NCBI GenBank assembly: GCA_027031685.1 | Contig: JALVPS010000224.1 | Location: forward strand, 1-15,302 | DNA from: Gammaproteobacteria bacterium | GTDB taxonomy: Bacteria > Pseudomonadota > Gammaproteobacteria > UWMA-0217 | Direction: 5' to 3' | DNA: 15,302 bases | Shown: piece after piece, positions 6,480 through 14,261 of the stretch | How positions within the stretch are numbered: position 1 is the first letter of the stretch | Layout: the number at the start of each line of letters is the position of its first letter | Translations under genes and position numbers: made by a program | Notes under the pieces: model-generated | Told to the model about the DNA's origin: nothing | The model's database searches: none | What the model saw: only the letters and a program-made list of their open reading frames with translations

Positions 6480-6661
6480 TTGTCTGTCTCCTCTAGTGAC
6501 CGTTGGTGGATGCGCTCCTCTTCCTCGCTGAAGGGCAGGTTGGCCGCCTCATCGAAGGAACGCTGGCGCCGTTTGCTCCACGCCCACACCACGACCACCA
6601 GGAAGGCGATCATGGTGGTCAGGGTGGTGAAGCCACGCAGTTGGTTGATGTCGATGTCCAT
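6476..6661 (-). CDS. ccoQ: cbb3 oxidase small subunit IV CcoQ/FixQ
   Basis: A 61-aa single-helix membrane protein. The segment at about 11-28 (FTTLTTMIAFLVVVVWAW) is followed by SKRRQRSFDEAANLPFSEEEE, the usual CcoQ layout of one helix, a basic patch and an acidic cytoplasmic tail containing F-x-EAA-LPF. CcoQ stabilises the interaction of CcoP with the CcoNO core. It lies between ccoO and ccoP, starts 3 nt after the ccoO stop, and its TGA overlaps the ccoP start codon, so translational coupling is likely. Confidence 0.93.
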   Translation of the reverse strand: MDIDINQLRGFTTLTTMIAFLVVVVWAWSKRRQRSFDEAANLPFSEEEERIHQRSLEETDK

Positions 6662-6664
6662 GGC

Positions 6665-7294
6665 TCACCTCACCGTCTTGATGGACGTGCCCAGGCTCTG
6701 CAGGTAGGCGATCAGCGCATCCATCTCGGTATGGCCCTCGAGGGCCTCCGGCGCCTTGGCGATCTCCTCCTCGGAGTAGGTCTGGCAACCATTGCAGGTG
6801 GCGGCGATGAGCTTGTTCATCACGCGCATCTTCTTCTGGATGAGCGAGGTATCCAGCTTGTTCTCGGCCAGCCAGGGGAAGCCGGGCATGTTGGACTCCG
6901 GCACGACGAAGCGCGGATTGATGAGGTGCACCCGATGCCACTCGTCGGAGTAACGGCCGCCCACGCGCGCCAGATCCGGACCGGTGCGCTTGGAGCCCCA
7001 CAGGAACGGATGGTCGTACACGAACTCACCCGCCACCGAGTAGTGGCCGTAACGCTCCGTCTCGGCGCGGAAGGGGCGGATCATCTGCGAGTGGCAGGCG
7101 TTGCAGCTCTCGCGGATGTAGATGTCCCGACCCTCCAGCTGCAGCGGGGTGTAGGGCTTGAGGCCCTCCACCGGCGCCGTGGTGTCCTTGATGAAGAACA
7201 GCGGGATGATCTCCACCAGGCCACCGATGCTGATGACGATGAGGATGAGGAGCGCCATCAGGCCGACATTCTTCTCGACTACTTCATGACTCAT
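6665..7294 (-). CDS. ccoO: cbb3-type cytochrome c oxidase subunit II, monoheme CcoO
   Basis: A 209-aa monoheme cytochrome c with one N-terminal membrane helix (about 9-34). The motif RESCNACHSQM gives the heme site CNACH (64-68); axial Met136 lies in ESNMPGFPWL. Highly conserved blocks RPFRAETERYGHYSVAGE (73-90) and GSKRTGPDLARVGGRYSDEW (100-119) identify CcoO. Oddly, the segment before the final helix has CNGCQ (167-171), a CXXC with Gln where a heme motif would have His, and it is about six residues longer here than the CcoO sequences I remember. The start is set at MSHEVV because GAGGAG lies about 7 nt upstream; an in-frame upstream ATG lies inside ccoN. It follows ccoN by 16 nt. Confidence 0.95.
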   Translation of the reverse strand: MSHEVVEKNVGLMALLILIVISIGGLVEIIPLFFIKDTTAPVEGLKPYTPLQLEGRDIYIRESCNACHSQMIRPFRAETERYGHYSVAGEFVYDHPFLWGSKRTGPDLARVGGRYSDEWHRVHLINPRFVVPESNMPGFPWLAENKLDTSLIQKKMRVMNKLIAATCNGCQTYSEEEIAKAPEALEGHTEMDALIAYLQSLGTSIKTVR

Positions 7295-7310
7295 GTTGTT
7301 TCTCCTCGTC

Positions 7311-8726
<1,416 letters not shown>

Positions 8727-8770
8727 AGTCTCTCCTCAAGTCCCGCTGGAAATAAACCACATTCTTCTTG

Positions 8771-8787
8771 CCGCCCGCGCCGGGCGG
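8771..8787 (-). other. GC hairpin in the predicted ccoN leader
   Basis: CCGCCCG-CGC-CGGGCGG is a perfect 7-bp stem with a 3-nt loop. It falls inside the untranslated leader if transcription starts near 8808. It is too far from the ribosome binding site to block it directly. Function unknown. Confidence 0.35.
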
Positions 8788-8807
8788 TTCCTCATACTGC
8801 GCAGGCA

Positions 8808-8856
8808 GTGTGCCATTCTGCCGCAAGCAACGCACCTCATTCTTGATATGGATCAA
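8808..8856 (-). promoter_or_regulatory. Class II FNR-dependent promoter of ccoNOQP
   Basis: The minus strand has the FNR box at 8843-8856 and a -10 element CAGAAT at 8815-8820 (four of six to TATAAT). If transcription starts near 8808, the box is centred at -41.5, exactly the class II position where FNR replaces the -35 element. No good -35 is visible. This predicts induction of the oxidase at low oxygen with a leader of about 82 nt. Confidence 0.75.
8843..8856. promoter_or_regulatory. Perfect FNR/ANR box between ccoN and fnr
   Basis: TTGAT-ATGG-ATCAA matches the FNR consensus at all ten specified bases. It lies 117 nt upstream of ccoN and 107 nt upstream of the fnr start. The neighbouring regulator has the residues that read TTGAT half-sites. 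Autoregulation of fnr from the same box is possible but not indicated by spacing. Confidence 0.92.
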
Positions 8857-8897
8857 ACCTGGTCGGACGCTCGCGGGCGCGCCGCCCCACCCGAAAC

Positions 8898-8927
8898 GTG
8901 ACCCCTGCCGCGCGCATGGGGTACCAT
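8898..8927 (+). promoter_or_regulatory. Candidate promoter for the fnr gene
   Basis: GTGACC (8898-8903) and TACCAT (8922-8927) match the -35 and -10 consensus at four of six positions each, with an 18-nt spacer. The leader would be about 28 nt. The region before the start codon contains ACAAAA twice and no good Shine-Dalgarno. Confidence 0.35.
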
Positions 8928-8962
8928 CGGCCCACAACGGTGACAAAAGATTACAAAACCAC

Positions 8963-9715
8963 ATGAGCGGAGCGCCCGACCCGACCGTTTTCAAGCTGCA
9001 CGACCTCAAGGTCTCCTGCAAATCCTGCAGCCTGTCCCGCCTCTGCCTGCCGCACGGCCTCAACGAAAAAGAGCTGGCCATGCTGGACGGCATGATCGAG
9101 CGCAAGACCAAGTACGACCGCGGCGCGGCGCTGTACCGCTCGGGTGAGCCCATGCGGGCGCTGTTCGCCATCCGCTCCGGCTCCTTCAAGACCTTCATGA
9201 CCACCCCGGACGGGGCCGAGCAGATCACCGGCTTCCACTTTCCCGGCGAGTTGCTGGGCATCGATGCACTGGCCGACGAGCACCACCACTGCACGGCGGT
9301 GGCGCTGGAGACCTCCACCGTGTGCGCCCTACCCACCCAGGACTTCGAACACCTGTGCGCCACCATGCCCCAGCTGCACCGCCAGTTCCGCCACCTCATC
9401 GGTCAGGAGATCAACCACGAGCACGAGCTGCTGCTGTCCCTGGGCCAGATGCGCGGCGACGAGCGGCTGGCCACCTTTCTGCTCAACCTGTCCGAGCGAC
9501 TGCGCGCGCGGGGCTTCTCGCACAGCGAGTTCAACCTGTCCATGCCGCGCCACGACTTGGCTAACTATCTCGGCCTGGCCGTGGAGACCCTGAGCCGCAT
9601 CTTCTCGCGCCTGCAGGACGAGGGCGTGCTCAAGGCCAACCGGCGCAACATCCGCATCCTCGACTTCGACCGCCTGCGCAGCCTGGCCCACCACCCGGCG
9701 CGCGCCCGCGCCTGA
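8963..9715 (+). CDS. fnr: FNR/ANR-type oxygen-sensing transcriptional regulator
   Basis: A 250-aa Crp/Fnr protein of the true FNR type. The N-terminus has C-x2-C-x5-C (Cys19, 22, 28 in SCKSCSLSRLCLP) and a central Cys121 (TSTVCALP), equivalent to Cys20, 23, 29 and 122 of E. coli FNR, which hold the oxygen-labile [4Fe-4S] cluster. A cyclic-nucleotide-like domain (about 35-150) is followed by a dimer helix and HTH. The recognition helix LAVETLSRIFSRLQ carries Glu208, Ser211 and Arg212, the trio that reads TTGAT. It therefore probably acts on the boxes at 8843 and 14206. The start is the ATG aligned with the family; the Shine-Dalgarno is poor, so translation may be weak. It is divergent from ccoN and convergent with the Hsp70-like gene, with only 3 nt between stops. 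Confidence 0.95.
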   Translation: MSGAPDPTVFKLHDLKVSCKSCSLSRLCLPHGLNEKELAMLDGMIERKTKYDRGAALYRSGEPMRALFAIRSGSFKTFMTTPDGAEQITGFHFPGELLGIDALADEHHHCTAVALETSTVCALPTQDFEHLCATMPQLHRQFRHLIGQEINHEHELLLSLGQMRGDERLATFLLNLSERLRARGFSHSEFNLSMPRHDLANYLGLAVETLSRIFSRLQDEGVLKANRRNIRILDFDRLRSLAHHPARARA

Positions 9716-9724
9716 GCCTCAGGC
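9710..9724. repeat. Palindrome joining two convergent stop codons
   Basis: GCCTGAG-C-CTCAGGC is a perfect 7-bp inverted repeat with one central base. It contains the TGA of fnr on the plus strand and the TGA of the Hsp70-like gene on the minus strand. No T tract follows on either side. It may be a coincidence of symmetric stop contexts. Confidence 0.5.
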
Positions 9725-11179
9725 CCGCAACCCCAGCCCGGCCAGCAGGCCGTCCAGCGAGTGCACCTGTCGCCAGGGGAAGCCACCCAGCCGTAGCGGG
9801 TGTTCCCAGCCCGTGCCCGGCTCGCGGTAGGCCAGCGACGGCAGGCCGTCGGCGTCCATGTCCACCAGCAGGGTCACCTGTGCCGGCCCGGTCGCCAGCA
9901 GGGACTCCGGAAAACGGAACACACCCACCGGGGCCTGCCGCGCCGCACCGCCGGCCCCCTGCTGCCACAGCCGATAGTCGCCGTCTTCCGGGGACAGCGA
10001 CTCGGCATAACGAATGGGGATGGGCATGTTCCGCTCCAGCAGGGTCACCAGTCGCCCGGCGGGTGTCTCCAGCACCAGGCTGAGCGGCGTGACGTCGGCG
10101 ATGGCCAGCTCATTGTGCCGCTGGCGGGCGAAGGCCAGTGCCCCCCGCGCCGTAGCCTGTCCCCAGTCGGCCAGCGGCTCGGGATGGTGGTACTCCAACT
10201 GCTTGATGCATTGGTGCACGGCCGGCACCTCGGCCCCGCCGCCCACCAGCAGCACGTGGGAAATGTCGCTGGTGAGCAGCGCCACGTCGCTCTGCACCTG
10301 CCACAAAGGCCGACGCAGATGCTGGAGCGTCGGCTCCATCAGCTCGGCGTACTGGTCGCGCGTCAGCGTCATGGTCACCTCGTGGCCATCGTGTCGCAGC
10401 ACGAACTCGGTCATCTCCGCCTCGCCCAATCGCTCACGTGCCTCGCGCGCCCTCTCGAGCAGCTGCCACTCCAGGCGCGGATGGCCCCGCAGGCCGATCT
10501 GGGTGCGCGTGTAGAACAGGTCGGCCAGGAAGTCGGCCAGGCGCCGATCCAGCGCCGCCAATCCCGCACACACCTCGCCGCAGGTGGCCTGCACACTGAG
10601 ACCGTCCGGCAGGATATCGACCGCACTCACGTCCACCTTGTGGGCGCCGAAGTCCACCACCACACAGCCGGGCGCCGGCACGGACCGGGTACCGCGCCAG
10701 TCCACCACCGCCGCGGTGGGCGCATTGACCAGCGCCAACACATCGATGTCGGCCCATTGCGCCGCATCCAGCAGGGCGCGCCGCTGACTGGCGTTGAAGC
10801 AGGCCGGCACCGCCAGCACCATTGCCTCGGGCCGGTTGCCGTACTGGACCCCGGCCCGCTCCACCACGGCGCGCAGCAGCAAGGCGGTGAGCACCTCGGG
10901 CGAAATGAGCCGGTCGGCCACGCGCCGCGTGGAGCCCTCCCCCAGCTCGTGCAGGAAGTGGCAGGCGGCCCGCTCTGGCTGGCTCGCCGCCAACGCAAGG
11001 GCGGCTGCGCCGGTGACGATACGGTGGCCCTCGTCGATGGCCACGCAGCTGCGAAAGGGGCGCTGGCGCACGGCGCCGCCCTGCGGGGCCGGCTCTGGCC
11101 GCAGCGGCTCCCACACCTCGTCCCGCCAGGCACCGGCCGAGACGCCCCAGGATCCCAGATCCACACTCAGAATGGTCAT
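9719..11179 (-). CDS. Divergent Hsp70-like protein with degenerate ATPase motifs
   Basis: A 486-aa protein of the Hsp70/actin ATPase fold. Visible landmarks are SVDLGSWGVSAG (5-16, phosphate 1), VNAPTAAVVDW (151-161), VVVDFGAHKVDVSAV (173-187, phosphate 2), LLVGGGAEVP (310-319, adenosine site) and DVTPLSLVLET (362-372), the linker/start of the substrate-binding domain. That domain is short, with no helical lid and no EEVD-like tail. The catalytic centre is eroded: Glu of NEPTAA is Ala153, GGGT of phosphate 2 is replaced by GAHK, the DLGTT loop is SW, and the usual K-x2-IG segment is absent. It may bind nucleotide without normal hydrolysis. AAGGAG lies about 7 nt upstream of the ATG. It stands alone, without dnaJ or grpE nearby. 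Hsp70-fold membership is confident; function is unknown. Confidence 0.85.
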   Translation of the reverse strand: MTILSVDLGSWGVSAGAWRDEVWEPLRPEPAPQGGAVRQRPFRSCVAIDEGHRIVTGAAALALAASQPERAACHFLHELGEGSTRRVADRLISPEVLTALLLRAVVERAGVQYGNRPEAMVLAVPACFNASQRRALLDAAQWADIDVLALVNAPTAAVVDWRGTRSVPAPGCVVVDFGAHKVDVSAVDILPDGLSVQATCGEVCAGLAALDRRLADFLADLFYTRTQIGLRGHPRLEWQLLERAREARERLGEAEMTEFVLRHDGHEVTMTLTRDQYAELMEPTLQHLRRPLWQVQSDVALLTSDISHVLLVGGGAEVPAVHQCIKQLEYHHPEPLADWGQATARGALAFARQRHNELAIADVTPLSLVLETPAGRLVTLLERNMPIPIRYAESLSPEDGDYRLWQQGAGGAARQAPVGVFRFPESLLATGPAQVTLLVDMDADGLPSLAYREPGTGWEHPLRLGGFPWRQVHSLDGLLAGLGLRA

Positions 11180-11256
11180 ACCCCTCTCCTTCTTTTTTCA
11201 TTGTAGCGATGACGTGGCCGTTCCCCGGGGTGGACCCAGCCACCATCACGGGGGCA

Positions 11257-11345
11257 CCTCGAAAAACCGGGCCTCCAGCGTTACCCAGGACCGAAAACCC
11301 GTTGGTTACGCTGGATCAGACGGCAAAATCCGAAGTTTTTCGAGG
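11257..11345. repeat. Nested inverted repeats between the Hsp70-like gene and hpf
   Basis: The outer pair CCTCGAAAAAC (11257-11267) and GTTTTTCGAGG (11335-11345) is perfect over 11 bp. The inner pair CCAGCGTTACC (11275-11285) and GGTTACGCTGG (11304-11314) pairs over 11 bp with one mismatch and an 18-nt loop. Together they could fold into an 89-nt two-stage hairpin on either strand. No protein-coding frame is supported. It could be a small structured RNA, a 3' element of hpf, or a short repeat-derived (MITE- or REP-like) element; nothing seen decides between these. Confidence 0.5.
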
Positions 11346-11404
11346 GCTCCACGGCTCGGAGGGGAAATCCGTTTCAGGCAGGCCCGTCGCCTGCCCACCT
11401 CCCC

Positions 11405-11426
11405 CGGCCCGCCGGCCGGCGGGCCG
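11405..11426 (-). terminator. GC palindrome downstream of hpf
   Basis: A perfect 22-bp palindrome (half-site CGGCCCGCCGG) begins 16 nt past the hpf stop on the minus strand. It would form a very stable but tight hairpin. No T tract follows, so any termination would be Rho-assisted; it may instead protect the 3' end. Confidence 0.4.
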
Positions 11427-11441
11427 TTAGCCCCTTGTGCC

Positions 11442-11798
11442 TTACAGCATTTCGGTCCGATGGTTCTTCGTTTTGCCCTGCTGTTTGCGGGCATAGTCCT
11501 CCAGCTGGCGCCGCGCGGCGGCGAAGGCGTCCCGGATGGCGACGTACAGATCCTCGTACTGGTGCTTGTCGTGGTGGTCGCGGCTCACCACGATCTCCCG
11601 GCCCGGCACCGACACATCAATGCGCACAGCGTACAGCTTGCCCTTGTGGTGGTGTGCGTGCGGCTCCTCGACGGTCACCCGCATGCTGATGATGTGATCG
11701 TAGAAGCGCTGCAGTTTCTCCACCTCCTCGTTGATACGACTGTTGATGGCCTCGGTGGGCTCCAGTCCGTGGTAGGTGATCTGTACAGGTATGCTCAT
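11442..11798 (-). CDS. hpf: Ribosome hibernation promoting factor HPF/RaiA family
   Basis: A 118-aa short-form HPF/YfiA (ribosomal S30AE family) protein. It opens MSIPVQITYHGLEPTEAINS, continues with a helix (INEEVEKLQRFYDHI, 22-36), beta strands (MRVTVEE, YAVRIDVSVPGREIVV) and the diagnostic YEDLYVAIRDAFAAARRQL (81-99), ending in a basic KQQGKTKNHR tail. These proteins bind the 30S decoding region and hold ribosomes inactive in stationary phase or stress. The frame is open far upstream, but that part is antisense-like; the start at 11798 is fixed by homology and by GGAG 8 nt upstream. It lies 56 nt after the second Crp/Fnr gene on the same strand, so it may be co-transcribed. A His-rich patch (HAHHH, 47-51) and HHDKH are notable. 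Confidence 0.92.
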   Translation of the reverse strand: MSIPVQITYHGLEPTEAINSRINEEVEKLQRFYDHIISMRVTVEEPHAHHHKGKLYAVRIDVSVPGREIVVSRDHHDKHQYEDLYVAIRDAFAAARRQLEDYARKQQGKTKNHRTEML

Positions 11799-11854
11799 AC
11801 GGAAGACTCCTGTAGATGTGATGTGTTGAGCATGCGGGCCATCCCGCGCTTTAA

Positions 11855-12586
11855 CTAGATGCCAGCATGCGCAAGAGACTGCAAGCGCGCAATGTCCCGC
11901 ACCGTGAGCTTGTTGTAGCGGCAGTCCACGATACCCAGGCCGCGCATCTCGGAGCTGATACGCGACAGATGGACCGGCGTGATGCCCACGGCATCGGCAA
12001 TGTCCTCGTGATTGAGGGGGAAGGAGATGGGCTGGCTGATGTCCACACCACGCACACTCAGGCGCTCGATGAGGTCCAGCAGGAACATGGCAATGCGCTG
12101 CCGGGCCGGGGCCTGTCCCACGTAGGACAACCGCCGCCGGCACTGGGCGGCCTGCGCCGACTGGATCTCGAACAGGCGGTGGGTGAGTTCGGGAAACTCG
12201 CTCAACAGCCGGTGGATACTGTGCTCGTTGAAGACGCACAGCGTCACCTCGGTAGCGGTCAGGGCGGCATGGTCCAGGGGCGTATCCAGATTGGGGCGAA
12301 AGGCCAGCAGGTCGCCTGGCAGGGCCACGTTGAGCACCTGCCGATGGGCATTCTCCAGCATCTTGTACTGGATGACCCAGCCGCTCTGCAGGGTGTACAC
12401 CTCGCGCGGAGCATCGCCTTCCTGATAGACGGGCTGCTTGGCGGGCACGATGTACTGGGTGGTGCGCAGCGCCTCGCGCCGGTCCAGCGCGTCCTCCTCG
12501 CCCGGCTCGAACCAGGCGAGCTTGCGCACCGGGCACTCGGTGCAGTGGGTGTGCGGAGGCGGCTTGATACGGTGGCCGTTGGGCAT
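11855..12586 (-). CDS. Crp/Fnr family regulator with incomplete cysteine set
   Basis: A 243-aa Crp/Fnr protein. The N-terminus reads HTHCTECPVRKLAWF: Cys15 and Cys18 keep the C-x2-C spacing, but Ala24 stands where FNR has its third cysteine. A central Cys117 (TLCVFN) matches the fourth. The cyclic-nucleotide-like domain spans about 40-150, and an HTH (about 187-235) has LNHEDIADAVGITPVHLSRI. The FNR Glu of the recognition helix is Val205, while Ser208-Arg209 remain, so target preference may differ from TTGAT. A normal [4Fe-4S] cluster is doubtful. AGGGAG lies about 7 nt upstream of the ATG. It is followed by hpf after 56 nt and preceded by hemN after 87 nt on the same strand. It could sense redox, NO or another signal; the ligand is unknown. 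Confidence 0.9.
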   Translation of the reverse strand: MPNGHRIKPPPHTHCTECPVRKLAWFEPGEEDALDRREALRTTQYIVPAKQPVYQEGDAPREVYTLQSGWVIQYKMLENAHRQVLNVALPGDLLAFRPNLDTPLDHAALTATEVTLCVFNEHSIHRLLSEFPELTHRLFEIQSAQAAQCRRRLSYVGQAPARQRIAMFLLDLIERLSVRGVDISQPISFPLNHEDIADAVGITPVHLSRISSEMRGLGIVDCRYNKLTVRDIARLQSLAHAGI

Positions 12587-12673
12587 GGCAACTCCCTGGG
12601 ATCGCTGCGTCGGACGACGCGCTCGGCGGCGGGCGGCCCCGTCGCCCGGCGCCGCCGGCGGCCGCTCAGGCCA

Positions 12674-14065
12674 TCATAGCACCCGTGAGAAGCGCCGGCC
12701 GCCGGTCCCGCGGCGCAGGTGCGCATCGAACACCATGCACACGTTGCGCACCATGAGGCGTCCTCGCGGCAGCACGCGGATGCCCGCCGCCGTGACCTGC
12801 ACCAGCCCGTCGTCCTGCATGGGCTGCAGGGCCTCCAGCTCGGGCGCGAAGTGCTCGGCGAAGCGGATGCCCCAACGATCCTCGACGGCGGCGAAGTCCA
12901 GCGCGAAGTCGCAGATGAGGGTCTGGATCACGTCGCGCCGCAGGCGGTCCTCGGGCGTGAGGCGAATGCCGCGCGCGATGGGCAACCGCCTCCGCTCCAC
13001 GGCTGCCTCGTAGGCGTCCATGGTCTTCTCGTTCTGGGCATAGACATCGCCCACCATGCTGATGGCGCTGACCCCCATGGCCACCAGATCGCAGTCGCCG
13101 TGGGTGGTGTAGCCCTGGAAGTTGCGGTGCAGCTGGCCGGCCCGCTGCGCCTGCACCAGTTCGTCGTCGGGCTTGGCGAAGTGGTCCATGCCCACGTACA
13201 CGTAGCCCGCCTCGCCCAGGCGCTGGATGGTGCGCTTGAGGATCTCGAGCTTCTCGGCCGGCGGCGGCAGGTCGTCGGCGTTGATGCGCCGCTGCGGCAT
13301 GAACAGCTCCGGCAGGTGGGCGTAGTTGAACACCGACAGCCGGTCCGGCTGCAGCTCCAGCACGCGGTCCAGGGTGCGCTCGAAGCGTGCCAGCGTCTGG
13401 AATGGCAGGCCGTAGATCAGGTCGATGTTGACCGAATGCGCACCGGCCTCGCGGCAGGCGAGGATGATGTCGCGCGTCATCTCGAACGGCTGGATGCGGT
13501 TGACCGCGCGCTGCACCACTGGATCGAAGTCCTGCACGCCCAGGCTGAAGCGGTTGAAGCCCAGCCGACGCAGGCCGTGGATGTACTCCGGAGAGACCGA
13601 GCGGGGGTCGATCTCGATGGAATAGTCGCCCCGGTCGTCGTCGCGCAGGGTGAAATGCGCGCGCGTCATGGTCATGAGCGCTTCCATCTCGTCCAGGCTG
13701 AGAAAGGTGGGCGTGCCACCGCCCAGATGCAGCTGGTCCACGCGGCGGTCCGCGTCATACAGGCGCGCCTGCAGGACCAGCTCACGGAACAGATAGGTCA
13801 GGTAGCGCTCGGCGCGGGCGTGGTTCTTGGTGGCGATCTTGTTGCACGCGCAGTAGAAGCACAGCGTGTCACAGAACGGGATGTGGAAGTAGAGCGACAG
13901 CGGGCCGGGAATGGGATCACCATTGCTGTCCGCCGCCGCGCGGCGGTAGTCCTCCTCGGTGAACGCGTCGCTGAAGGAGACCGCGGTGGGGTAGGATGTG
14001 TAGCGTGGACCGGTCTGGTCGTAGCGCTTGATCAGCTCCAGATCGAACTGCACGTCCTCATACAT
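12674..14065 (-). CDS. hemN: Oxygen-independent coproporphyrinogen III oxidase HemN
   Basis: A 463-aa radical SAM enzyme, standard length. It opens with LELIKRYDQTGPRYTSYPTA (9-28), the HemN signature, then HIPFCDTLCFYCACNK with Cys65, 69, 72 holding the SAM [4Fe-4S] cluster and the extra conserved Cys74. LHLGGGTPTF (112-121) binds SAM. Further conserved blocks are EIDPRSVSPEY, FNRFSLGVQDFDP, VNIDLIYGLPFQ and NFQGYTTHGDCDL. It converts coproporphyrinogen III to protoporphyrinogen IX without O2, in the cytoplasm, supplying heme for oxidases when oxygen is low. The start at 14065 matches the family N-terminus; GGAGG lies 11 nt upstream, a long spacing, and in-frame upstream ATGs add only unconserved sequence. 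Regulation by the FNR box at 14206 is likely. Confidence 0.96.
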   Translation of the reverse strand: MYEDVQFDLELIKRYDQTGPRYTSYPTAVSFSDAFTEEDYRRAAADSNGDPIPGPLSLYFHIPFCDTLCFYCACNKIATKNHARAERYLTYLFRELVLQARLYDADRRVDQLHLGGGTPTFLSLDEMEALMTMTRAHFTLRDDDRGDYSIEIDPRSVSPEYIHGLRRLGFNRFSLGVQDFDPVVQRAVNRIQPFEMTRDIILACREAGAHSVNIDLIYGLPFQTLARFERTLDRVLELQPDRLSVFNYAHLPELFMPQRRINADDLPPPAEKLEILKRTIQRLGEAGYVYVGMDHFAKPDDELVQAQRAGQLHRNFQGYTTHGDCDLVAMGVSAISMVGDVYAQNEKTMDAYEAAVERRRLPIARGIRLTPEDRLRRDVIQTLICDFALDFAAVEDRWGIRFAEHFAPELEALQPMQDDGLVQVTAAGIRVLPRGRLMVRNVCMVFDAHLRRGTGGRRFSRVL

Positions 14066-14170
14066 CGCCTGTTCACCCTCCACTGCCCGCCCGTGTGCCG
14101 CCACGTTCTCCCCCCCAGTCGATTCGTGTCTTTCCTTCCAGGCCATAAAATTCGTTTTGCCGCCGATTCG

Positions 14171-14219
14171 CCAGACTAATCTAGCGCCCGGTACGTCTGC
14201 CATTATTGATCTACATCAA
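14171..14219 (-). promoter_or_regulatory. Class II FNR-dependent promoter of hemN
   Basis: On the minus strand TAGATT (14178-14183, four of six to TATAAT) lies at class II spacing from the FNR box. A start near 14171 puts the box at -41.5. The geometry is the same as at ccoN, which strengthens both calls. The leader would be about 106 nt to the chosen ATG. Confidence 0.72.
14206..14219. promoter_or_regulatory. Perfect FNR/ANR box between hemN and hemL
   Basis: TTGAT-CTAC-ATCAA matches all ten specified consensus bases. It lies in the divergent hemN/hemL region. For hemN it fits activation; relative to the hemL -10 it would be centred near -55, not a standard activating position. Confidence 0.92.
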
Positions 14220-14255
14220 ACATCGCCGGCCACCCGCCGACAGGCGATTTTTCTA

Positions 14256-14261
14256 TATAAT
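14256..14261 (+). promoter_or_regulatory. -10 element of a hemL promoter
   Basis: A perfect TATAAT within an AT-rich TTTTTCTATATAATT run, 40 nt upstream of the hemL start. No -35 hexamer is recognisable 16-18 nt upstream (the sequence there is C-rich), so the promoter may need an activator or an UP-like context. Confidence 0.55.

Noticed and set aside
9800..11206. A 468-codon plus-strand frame opposite the Hsp70-like gene
   Set aside because: Antisense shadow; the minus-strand product has clear Hsp70-fold motifs and a good ribosome binding site.
12587..12673. GC-rich imperfect inverted repeats between hemN and the second Crp/Fnr gene
   Set aside because: Several short overlapping pairings are possible, none long or followed by a T tract; typical of very GC-rich spacer.
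12719..14179. A 486-codon plus-strand frame opposite hemN
   Set aside because: Antisense shadow of a textbook radical SAM enzyme; no recognisable domain.
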